Source: Palsa-504 sp963818225 (GTDB lineage: Bacteria > Actinomycetota > Actinomycetes > Streptosporangiales > Streptosporangiaceae). Taken from it: a stretch of 64,000 nucleotides of DNA. The translations under genes and the position numbers were made by a program. The stretch is taken from positions 992,001-1,056,000 of the forward strand of contig CAWFRO010000006.1 of assembly GCA_963818225.1 (NCBI GenBank), in the 5' to 3' direction. Below, in pieces: positions 51,084 through 57,913 of the stretch; within the stretch, counting starts at the first letter, position 1, and each line of letters starts with the position of its first letter. The notes under the pieces were generated by a model. That model did not search any database and had not been told where the DNA came from. It saw nothing but the letters and a program-made list of their open reading frames with translations.

Positions 51084-51545
51084 TCACCTGGCACGGGTAA
51101 TCGATCCGGGGGTGAGCAGAACGAGCAGCCCGTCCGGGTCGCGCACGGTCGCGATCGTCACCGGCCCGCCCGGTGTCGGCTGGACGACGCGCCGTGGCGC
51201 CCCGCCGAGACCGAGAGCGGCGAGCCGGCCCAGCGTGGCCGGCACGTCGACGAAGAATGACAGGAGGAAGAATCCGGCGCGCGGCGGCGAGGGCGGCGCT
51301 CCGGCCGGGACGTCACCATCGAAATAGTTGAGTTCCAGGACGCCGGCGTGATCATCCGGGACCTGCGGGTCACCGAGGAAAACCGCGCGCAGACGGCGGC
51401 TGGGAGCATCGAAGAGATCCGGCCAGTCCCCCTCGACCTGCCTGTCCTGCAACACGTCGAGGGCCAACCCGTCCCGGTAGAAACGCAGGCTGGCTTCGAG
51501 GTCGCGGACCACCACTACGGAATGATGGATAGCTCCGGTCACCAC
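51084..51545 (-). CDS. VOC-family protein
   Basis: The 153-aa single VOC-fold domain pair has IHHSVVVVRDLEASLRFYRD at the N-terminus, GVLELNYFDGDVP in the middle and TIATVRDPDGLLVLLTPG at the end. Metal residues (H8, E near LELNY) are plausible. Substrate unknown. The start is GTG 51545 or the next GTG 51542; no RBS. It converges with the HSL-type hydrolase gene, ending 54 nt away. Confidence 0.75.
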   Translation of the reverse strand: MVTGAIHHSVVVVRDLEASLRFYRDGLALDVLQDRQVEGDWPDLFDAPSRRLRAVFLGDPQVPDDHAGVLELNYFDGDVPAGAPPSPPRAGFFLLSFFVDVPATLGRLAALGLGGAPRRVVQPTPGGPVTIATVRDPDGLLVLLTPGSITRAR

Positions 51546-51816
51546 TCACCGGCCCGGCAGCCCGGCACCACTACGACCTCGAGTTTCATGTCCACGGCTT
51601 CGGTCCTCCCGGCTGACTCGATTTCACTGCCCAGGGCACCGGCCAGGGTATAACCCGGGTGCGAGGCCAGGCGTTCAGCGCGACCGTTGGTACGTGCCTA
51701 GTCAAGCACTACGAGCCGGAACTAACGGTGGTGCGCGGCACGGGAATCGAGGAGCGATGAGCAACGACTGGCGTGACCGCGGATGCCGGACGACCCGAGA
51801 GTCGCGGTCACCGGCC

Positions 51817-52272
51817 CTACGCGGACCGCCCGCCGGCACGCCGCTTAAGCCATACGGCGATCAGCAGGACCGAGACTATCGACACATGCAGCAAGACGAA
51901 CACGATAGCCACGGCCAGCGATCCCTGAGCAGGCCCGTTGTCCCGCACCCAGAACGACGCGGCGACTCCGATGGCCCACCACGCTGCGATCGTGCCCAGC
52001 ACCGCCGCGGCCGCCTTCTTCTCACTCCATTCCCGGGCGGGCTGCAGCGGCTGGACTCCGACCAGATCGGCGGGGATGTCAGCGGTCAGGGCGGCCAGCT
52101 CAGCGCAGGTCCGTGACAGGAGCGCCCGGCCGACCCGCAGATCGAACTCGTCCTTGGTCAGCCGTCCTTGCACGAACGCGGGCTTGAGCAGGCTGATCAC
52201 CTGCTCGCGGTCTGCGTTCGACGCCCGCAGATGGCCGCGGCCCGCGGCCATCTCGTCGCCCGGTCCGGCCAT
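51817..52272 (-). CDS. DUF1707 membrane protein
   Basis: The 151-aa protein has an N-terminal DUF1707 domain (HLRASNADREQVISLLKPAF, LTKDEFDLRVGRALLSRTCA) of about 55 residues. Two C-terminal transmembrane helices (AAVLGTIAAWWAIGVAASFW and VAIVFVLLHVSIVSVLLIAV) with a basic tail follow. DUF1707 resembles a small DNA-binding or SHOCT-like oligomerisation domain; function unknown. GGGAGG precedes ATG 52272. Confidence 0.82.
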   Translation of the reverse strand: MAGPGDEMAAGRGHLRASNADREQVISLLKPAFVQGRLTKDEFDLRVGRALLSRTCAELAALTADIPADLVGVQPLQPAREWSEKKAAAAVLGTIAAWWAIGVAASFWVRDNGPAQGSLAVAIVFVLLHVSIVSVLLIAVWLKRRAGGRSA

Positions 52273-52378
52273 CCCGGCACCTCCCGCACGAGCACAATCT
52301 ACGGAAAGCCTAGCGCGATTGTCCGCTTGCGGTTCATCTCGGACCTTCTGCTCCAGATATCCCGAGGCTAGGCCGGCC

Positions 52379-52897
52379 TCAGCTCGGGTCGCGGCTGGCG
52401 CCGACCAGAACCCAGACGATTTCGCATCCCAGCGTCGGGCTCGGATGCCAGGCATGGTTCGTGCCGTTCTGGATGACAATGTCGCCCTGCCTCAGCGTCG
52501 TGACCACGCCGTCTTCGAGCTCGAGGCCCATCTCGCCGGAGACGATGAGCGCGACGTCGATAGTGTCCGAGACATGGAATCCGGCGGACCGGCTGGGGCC
52601 GAGATTCCCCCGGCGCATGCTCTCGGAGAGATCTGCGGGCTGATCCGCCTCCCTTGGCCCCGTGGCGCGTGCGGCGCCTGGCTCCATCTTTGCCGAATAC
52701 ACCCGCAGGCCGGTAGAAGGCGGGAAATGCGTGCCGAAGTCCCTGCCTTGGCCAATTCCGCTCGGAATGCTTACAGGGCCGTCGTCGTAGCCCCATACGT
52801 CGAACAAGAGGCCGCCTGGCCTGCGCTGCAACTGTTCGTCGCGCACCACCTTCGAAGTGCCGTCGGCGTCGAAGCCCGTGACCACAACTCGACTCAT
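52379..52897 (-). CDS. Cupin-domain protein
   Basis: The 172-aa protein starts MSRVVVTGFDADGTSKVVRD. The C-terminal cupin core has FHVSDTIDVALIVSGEMGLE and GDIVIQNGTNHAWHPSPTLG with metal-type histidines. The N-terminal half may carry a helix that contacts ligand. The family includes small oxidoreductases and sensors. ATG 52897 has a distant AAGG. Spacing of 56 nt after the HAD gene on the same strand suggests possible co-transcription. Confidence 0.75.
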   Translation of the reverse strand: MSRVVVTGFDADGTSKVVRDEQLQRRPGGLLFDVWGYDDGPVSIPSGIGQGRDFGTHFPPSTGLRVYSAKMEPGAARATGPREADQPADLSESMRRGNLGPSRSAGFHVSDTIDVALIVSGEMGLELEDGVVTTLRQGDIVIQNGTNHAWHPSPTLGCEIVWVLVGASRDPS

Positions 52898-52953
52898 GCG
52901 GGATGCCTTTCTCTGCGTGATTGAATGCTGTGCCGATCGTCGCTGGGTGCCGG

Positions 52954-53358
52954 TCATACGCCGCCGGGGCCGGACCGGGATTGCCACAGGGCTTCGACGA
53001 GCGCCGGAATCGCGAGCAGCTCGTTGTCTGGCTGCGATCCGCGTTGGTACGGCTTGATGCAAAGCCCCCCGAAATGCGCGACGATCTCCGGGTAGTCATC
53101 GACAACGAAGTCAGGGAATACCGGAATCCCGAAACGCTCCAGGCCAGCGGAAAAGTCGGACAGTGGTTTCTGGTAGATCCCGGAAACCAGGTGGCTAAGC
53201 CGCTCACGGTCCACGAATGTCTTACGGATGCCCACGCCTGACCAGACGTAGACCGTGTGGCCGTCCGCGATCAGTCGTTCGAAGACCTCGTGCGTGTTGG
53301 GGCGCAAGGCGCCGTCGAAACTCAGGATCGTGTCGTCGACATCGAAGAAGATGTTCAC
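52954..53358 (-). CDS. HAD-superfamily phosphatase-like protein
   Basis: The 134-aa small HAD domain has motif I NIFFDVDDTILSFDG at the very N-terminus (nucleophile Asp 6-8), motif II YVWSGVG, a lysine in YQKPLSDF and motif IV FPDFVVDDYPEI. It lacks a cap insert, so it belongs to the compact class III-like group acting on larger substrates. GTG 53358 follows GGGAGG. Substrate unknown. Confidence 0.78.
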   Translation of the reverse strand: MNIFFDVDDTILSFDGALRPNTHEVFERLIADGHTVYVWSGVGIRKTFVDRERLSHLVSGIYQKPLSDFSAGLERFGIPVFPDFVVDDYPEIVAHFGGLCIKPYQRGSQPDNELLAIPALVEALWQSRSGPGGV

Positions 53359-53531
53359 GTTCGGGGGGCCCTCCCACTTCTGCAGTAACCCTCTACGCCA
53401 TAGTCTGCCGTGAGCTGTGCTCACTGCCTAGCTGCCCGCATGGACGAAGCAGATCGGCCAGCAAGCGCTCCAGGCCTGAAGCCGGCTAGCGTCGCTGCCG
53501 GGATGACATCGGACGGACGGAGTACAGACCG

Positions 53532-54356
53532 ATGAGCGATACGGCGATTGAGACCGCCCAGCGGGTGACCGTCACTGCGGCCGGCGGAGTGGCCGACGTC
53601 CGCTTGAACCGGCCCGAGAAGCGCAACGCGCTTGACCCTGCGATGTTCGAGGCGCTCGTGGCAGCCGGCGAGCGTCTCATGACTCAGCCGGGATTGCGAG
53701 TGGTCGTGCTGTCCGGTGAGGGCCCTGACTTCTGCGCCGGGCTGGACTTCGCCTCCTTCCAGGCGATGCGCGAGGGCGACCGGCGTTCGGCGGCCGCTCA
53801 GCTCCCGCCCTCGGCTGGGCCGACCAAGGTAGCTGGCCAGCGGGCCGCCTACGTGTGGGCCGAGCTTCCGGTTCCCGTGATCGCGGCGGTGCGCGGCAAC
53901 GCCCTCGGCGGCGGCCTGCAGATCGCGCTCGGGGCCGATATCCGGATCGTCGCGCCCGATGCCCGCCTGTCGGTGTTCGAGGTGGCGTGGGGCCTTATCC
54001 CCGATATGACCGGCACCCAGCTGCTGCCTGAGCTGGTCGGCCGGGACGTGGCCAAGGAGCTGACCTATACAGCACGGATCGTCAGCGGCGAGGAGGCCGT
54101 CAGGATCGGGCTGGCGACACGCGCCGATCCGGATCCGCTCGCCGCGGCCTTCGCTATGGCGAAGGAGATAGCGGGGCGCAGTCCGCACGCGATCCGGGCC
54201 GCCAAGCGGCTGCTCGACCTGGCCGGGCGGACCGATCTGGCCTCAGGTTTCGCGGCGGAGCAGGAAGAGATCCGCGCGCTGCTCGGCAGCCCGAATCAGG
54301 TGGAGGCCGTCACCGCCCGCTTCGAAACGCGCGACCCGATCTTCGGCGAGGCCTGA
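53532..54356 (+). CDS. Crotonase/enoyl-CoA hydratase family protein
   Basis: The 274-aa crotonase has ADVRLNRPEKRNALDPAMFE at residues 20-39, VVLSGEGPDFCAGLDFASF, and AVRGNALGGGLQIALGADIR with the oxyanion Gly-Gly. It also has FEVAWGLIPDMTGTQLLPEL, where a usual catalytic Glu/Asp lies. It is not closely related to the three paralogous copies. Role: hydration or isomerisation of a CoA ester. GGAG lies upstream of ATG 53532. Confidence 0.82.
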   Translation: MSDTAIETAQRVTVTAAGGVADVRLNRPEKRNALDPAMFEALVAAGERLMTQPGLRVVVLSGEGPDFCAGLDFASFQAMREGDRRSAAAQLPPSAGPTKVAGQRAAYVWAELPVPVIAAVRGNALGGGLQIALGADIRIVAPDARLSVFEVAWGLIPDMTGTQLLPELVGRDVAKELTYTARIVSGEEAVRIGLATRADPDPLAAAFAMAKEIAGRSPHAIRAAKRLLDLAGRTDLASGFAAEQEEIRALLGSPNQVEAVTARFETRDPIFGEA

Positions 54357-54365
54357 CGCAACCGA

Positions 54366-54394
54366 ACCGCCAAGGCGACGGGCGGACTGGCGGT
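54366..54394. terminator. Weak stem-loop between convergent genes
   Basis: ACCGCCA pairs with TGGCGGT across a 15-nt loop, between the stops of the crotonase gene and the glycolipid-binding-like gene. Confidence 0.35.
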
Positions 54395-54400
54395 GTCGGA

Positions 54401-54979
54401 TCAGCGAAACGCGGTAGCCGCAGTTCGCCATAGGTCATCGCCGTACGCCAGGACAAGCCCAGTGTCCGGGTCGACGACGAGCTGGTAGTCATACTCGCCA
54501 GACGTGTACTGCCAGCGGTCGATCGCCAGGCGCCGGTACTGCTGCTCGCTGGCCACCACGTCGAGTTCAGGAAATCGCACCCACGCTGCGGTGATGCTCG
54601 CCGTGCCGCCGGTGTCAAGCCCCAGCCGGCGGATGGGCACGGTGTTGGTGGCAGGTGTCCAGCCGAAATCTATATCCGGGCAGCCGTCAAGGTGTGACAT
54701 CAGTTCGCCGTTCACTTCCCAGCCAGCCCCGTGACGTGACCGCAGGACGATCTCCCGGGTGCCTGACGGCGTCGTGATCGTCGCCCGGGCCTGGCCGGGA
54801 CGCCACTGGCGGTCAACGGCGACGGCGTATTCGATATGACACGGAAGCTCTCCGAGCGGGAGCACCGCGACGCCCCGCAATCGGTAACCGTCCTGGCTTT
54901 CGGCCAGGACAGCGTGCTCGCTGCTCGACAGGAGCGAGCAGTGCCAGAGAATGTGGTGCTCGATCCGATCGCGGGTCAT
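54401..54979 (-). CDS. Putative glycolipid-binding protein family
   Basis: The 192-aa protein matches the Glycolipid_bind family pattern. GAGWEVNGELMSHLDGCPDI is followed by DFGWTPATNTVPIRRLGLDT, AAWVRFPELDVVASEQQYRR and a C-terminal YQLVVDPDTGLVLAYGDDLW. The fold is beta-rich and no signal peptide is visible. The family name comes from a single report and its biochemical role is uncertain. ATG 54979 is preceded by AGGAGG with a 9-nt gap. Confidence 0.82.
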   Translation of the reverse strand: MTRDRIEHHILWHCSLLSSSEHAVLAESQDGYRLRGVAVLPLGELPCHIEYAVAVDRQWRPGQARATITTPSGTREIVLRSRHGAGWEVNGELMSHLDGCPDIDFGWTPATNTVPIRRLGLDTGGTASITAAWVRFPELDVVASEQQYRRLAIDRWQYTSGEYDYQLVVDPDTGLVLAYGDDLWRTAATAFR

Positions 54980-55043
54980 CCGTGGAATCCTCCTGGATTC
55001 TTGTGCTGGCACCAGGGTGACCCCACGGCGCCGCGGCGCCGCG

Positions 55044-55211
55044 GCGCGCGGTCAGGGTATTGGCACCGGGCTTGTCAATCACGACCGCGATGGCGCCAAG
55101 GCAGCAGGATGTGAGTACTTGCACGTGGACTTCGAGGAAGATCTGCGCCCGTTCTATTTTGGTGCTTGCGGTTTCACACCCACGAACGCCGGGTTGTTGT
55201 CACTCGACTGA
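55044..55211 (+). pseudogene. C-terminal fragment of a GNAT acetyltransferase
   Basis: Only the end of a GNAT domain is present. RGQGIGTGLVNHDRDGAKAA carries the acetyl-CoA-binding motif A (R/QxxGxG), followed by CEYLHVDFEEDLRPFYFGAC and GFTPTNAGLLSLD to a stop. The N-terminal three quarters are missing; upstream DNA is G/C-rich simple sequence (GGCGCCGCGGCGCC), a likely deletion joint with the divergent gene. It has no start codon with an RBS, so it is a relic. Confidence 0.65.
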
Positions 55212-55230
55212 CCCGATGCTTGGTGCGGGA

Positions 55231-55404
55231 TCACCGCGTCGAGCGCTTCCCAGGTCGGCGCCGCATTCGCAGGGCACCCAGGAGAAGGGCGCCGAGGAAC
55301 ACGACAATGCCGATGAACAGCAAGAACAGCAGGCCCTTGACGACGACACCCACGAGGCCGAGCACGATCGCCACGAGCACGAGGAATAGGAAGACGGCAA
55401 GCAT
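55231..55404 (-). CDS. 57-aa hydrophobic membrane protein
   Basis: The minus strand encodes MLAVFLFLVLVAIVLGLVGV followed by KGLLFLLFIGIVVFLGALLL and a basic tail RMRRRPGKRSTR. The two adjacent hydrophobic segments with a central Lys are typical of a small hydrophobic protein common in actinobacteria. GGAG lies 6-9 nt before ATG 55404. It follows the PRC-barrel gene on the same strand by 25 nt, so one transcript is likely. Function unknown. Confidence 0.7.
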   Translation of the reverse strand: MLAVFLFLVLVAIVLGLVGVVVKGLLFLLFIGIVVFLGALLLGALRMRRRPGKRSTR

Positions 55405-55429
55405 CTGATGCTCCGCTCAGTCGTAGATG

Positions 55430-55786
55430 TCAGCGGCGGGCCAGTTGCCGTTCGCCGCTGGCGCCTGGCTGATAAGTCAGGCCGTAGTGCTTGAAAATGG
55501 CCTCTTCGTCGCCCGAGGGCAGTTCACTGTCGGTGCCGATCGAGGGAGAATCCTTCACTTGCTTCCTGTCGTAAGCGACCTTGAGGTATCCGGGACCCAC
55601 CGTCGCCTGAGCCAGGGGAACGAACACGAGCCGGTGCCGGGTAGGGATCCCGACCCTGACGGTGCCGAACGACGGCAGGTCCGTGCGCGTGTCGACGTAG
55701 ACGGCCTCCAGCTCCCCGATCTTGTGGCCATCGGAGTCAACAACGTCGTGGCCTCGCCACTCCCGGATATCGCCCGCTTCGAACAT
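55430..55786 (-). CDS. PRC-barrel domain protein
   Basis: The 118-aa protein starts MFEAGDIREWRGHDVVDSDG. KIGELEAVYVDTRTDLPSFG and RHRLVFVPLAQATV match the PRC-barrel fold; a C-terminal helix region ends IFKHYGLTYQPGA. PRC-barrel proteins bind partners in photosynthesis, RNA processing or stress; small stand-alone forms in actinobacteria are stress-related by association. AGGAAG selects ATG 55786; the frame is open upstream to 55918. Confidence 0.8.
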   Translation of the reverse strand: MFEAGDIREWRGHDVVDSDGHKIGELEAVYVDTRTDLPSFGTVRVGIPTRHRLVFVPLAQATVGPGYLKVAYDRKQVKDSPSIGTDSELPSGDEEAIFKHYGLTYQPGASGERQLARR

Positions 55787-55987
55787 GGCCGACTTCCTCT
55801 CCGCGGCATCGCAAGCGCTCGCAGCCGTTCCTCGCGTGGATGCCATATAAATCCAGCGTAGCCCGGCCGGGGTGGTGCCGTCGCCCGGCGCATGCTGCGG
55901 GATCATGGTGACGTACAACGCGTCACTGTCAACCGGGTCCGGCCGCCGAGCCCGCGGGAACCGCCACCCGGATCATGGAGGTACAGG

Positions 55988-56422
55988 ATGCCTGAAGGCA
56001 GCCAGCCCGCATACGAGATCGCACTGGCCCACTTCATCGTCTCTGGCGATGTGGAGCGTTCCCGTCGCTTCTACACCGAGGTGCTCGGCGGCGAGACCAT
56101 CCGCTCGGGTGAGCCGACGTACGTGGCGCTCGCCAACAGCTGGATCATCATCAACGTCGGTGGCGGCCCGACCGACGACAAGCCGGCCGTCACGCTCGAG
56201 ACCCCGCGCGATCCCGACCTGGCCAGCAGCTTCCTCAACATCCGGGTCTCGGACATCCACGCTGTGTATGCGGAGTGGAGCGCGCGAGGCGCCGAGTTCC
56301 TCACGCCACCGAAACAGCACAAGACCGAGATCCGCTGCTACCTACGTGACCCCGACGGGTACCTGATCGAGGTGGGCCAGACCACCCTGCCGGGCGGCTG
56401 GCGCCAGTTCCTGAACCCGTGA
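55988..56422 (+). CDS. VOC-family protein
   Basis: The 144-aa VOC protein has LAHFIVSGDVERSRRFYTEV, LGGETIRSGEPTYVALANSW and a final CYLRDPDGYLIEVGQTT with the metal-ligand glutamate in LIEVGQ. GGAGG selects ATG 55988. Substrate unknown; possibly a dioxygenase or lyase in xenobiotic metabolism. It precedes the molybdenum hydroxylase operon by 111 nt. Confidence 0.8.
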   Translation: MPEGSQPAYEIALAHFIVSGDVERSRRFYTEVLGGETIRSGEPTYVALANSWIIINVGGGPTDDKPAVTLETPRDPDLASSFLNIRVSDIHAVYAEWSARGAEFLTPPKQHKTEIRCYLRDPDGYLIEVGQTTLPGGWRQFLNP

Positions 56423-56533
56423 AGGAAGGTGTCACGGATCTGGCCACGCTTGCCGTCGCCATGGTTGCTGAGGCAGTCTGAGTTAGCGTAGAACGCTATG
56501 CGAGCATCGCTCCCGGATTGAAGGGTCGCGCCG

Positions 56534-57410
56534 ATGAAGTTGCCGCCCGTTGACTACGAGTCGCCTGAAACCGTCTCCGAAGCTGTGGAATTGCTGGCTG
56601 AGCACCTTGACGAGGCGAGCGTGCTCGCCGGCGGCCAGAGCCTCATCCCGCTGCTGGCCCTGCGGCTGGCCCGTCCGGCGGTGCTCATCGATATCAACGG
56701 CATCGATGAGCTGTCCGGGGTGTCGGCGGCGGACGGCTGGACGGTCATAGGCGCGATGACGCGGGAGTACATGGCCGAGGAATCGGAGCTGATCGCCGCG
56801 ACCGTGCCGTTGCTGGCGGCCGCCCTGCCCTTCATCGGTCACGAAGCGATCCGCAGCCGCGGCACGATCGGCGGCAGCCTGGCGCACAGTGACCCGGCCG
56901 GCGAGCTGCCCGCCGTGGCCCGGGCGCTGGATGCCGAGCTCGTGGTGCGCAGCCGCTCCGGCGAGCGGGTCATCCCGGCGGCGGAGTGGTTCGAGGGCTA
57001 CTTCCAGACGTCCCGCCGTCCCGACGAGCTCCTCGTGCAGGTGCGCTTCCCGACCGCAAGACCGGGCACGGGGATCAGCTTCCAGGAGGTCGCCCGCCGC
57101 CACGGCGACTTCGCCATCGTCGGCCTGGCCGTATCGCTGGGCGCTGTCGGACGGCACGATCAGCGACGCCCGGCTGGCGTTCGCCGGCCTTTCCGATATG
57201 CCGGTCCGGGCCACCGCCGCGGAGGACCTGCTGGTCGGCGAGAGGCCGTCGGCGGAGCTGTTCGACGAGGCGGCCCGCCGCGCGACCGACGACGTCAACC
57301 CGCCGGCCGACCTGAACGGGTCCTCGGATTACCGGAAAACGATCGCGGCCGCCCTGGTGCGCCGCGGCCTGCAAGCGGCGGCGGACAACGCCCGGAGAGG
57401 CAGTAACTGA
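56534..57410 (+). pseudogene. Molybdenum hydroxylase FAD-binding subunit (CoxM-like), frameshifted
   Basis: The protein is about 290 residues. VLAGGQSLIPLLALRLARPA (residues 36-55), IGHEAIRSRGTIGGSLAHSD (FAD-pyrophosphate loop) and FQEVARRHGDFAIVGLAVSL come in frame one. SDGTISDARLAFAGLSDMPV and NPPADLNGSSDYRK come in frame two. The frame changes near 57145-57155 with one extra base. It passes electrons from the [2Fe-2S] clusters to an acceptor. It overlaps the small-subunit start (TGATG) and is followed by the large subunit, a standard M-S-L order. Whether the break is genuine is unclear. Confidence 0.82.
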
Positions 57411-57892
57411 TGGTGGACATCAGCTTGACGGTCAACGGCGCGACGCGCACGGGTTCGCCGGAGGCGCGCAAGACGCTGGCCGACTTCCTGCGGGATGACC
57501 TCGATCTCACCGGCACCCACCTTGGCTGCGAGCACGGGGTCTGCGGTGCGTGCACGGTCATCCTCGACGGCCGGCCGGTGCGGTCGTGCCTGATGCTGGC
57601 GGTCCAGGCCGCCGGCCGCGAGGTAACGACCATCGAGGGCCTGGCCACAGACGGCGAGATGGGCACGCTGCAGCAAGCGCTGTGGGATTCGCACAGCTTC
57701 CAGTGCGGTTTCTGCACCCCAGGGTTCGTCATGTCGGCTACCGCGTTCCTCAGCGACCACCCCGACGCCGACGAGCAGCAGCTCCGCGAGGCCCTGTCCG
57801 GCAACATCTGCCGGTGCACGGGCTACGAGAGCATCATCAACGGCGTCCTGCTGGCCGCCCAACGCGATCGAACACTGCGCAACCGTACGTGA
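57410..57892 (+). CDS. Molybdenum hydroxylase [2Fe-2S] subunit (CoxS-like)
   Basis: The 160-aa protein has an N-terminal plant-ferredoxin-type cluster motif GCEHGVCGACTVILDG (about residues 40-55) and a C-terminal helical cluster domain with CGFCTPGFVMSATAFL and GNICRCTGYESIINGV. All eight cluster cysteines are visible. It transfers electrons from Mo-cofactor to FAD. Start ATG 57410 overlaps the FAD-subunit stop, and the large subunit follows 22 nt later. Confidence 0.92.
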   Translation: MVDISLTVNGATRTGSPEARKTLADFLRDDLDLTGTHLGCEHGVCGACTVILDGRPVRSCLMLAVQAAGREVTTIEGLATDGEMGTLQQALWDSHSFQCGFCTPGFVMSATAFLSDHPDADEQQLREALSGNICRCTGYESIINGVLLAAQRDRTLRNRT

Positions 57893-57913
57893 GCCCTGAG
57901 CGAGGGAGCGACC

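Noticed and set aside
51757..51870. Short plus-strand open frame with GAGGAGCG before an ATG near 51757
   Set aside because: Runs into the antisense of the DUF1707 gene and shows no recognisable protein.
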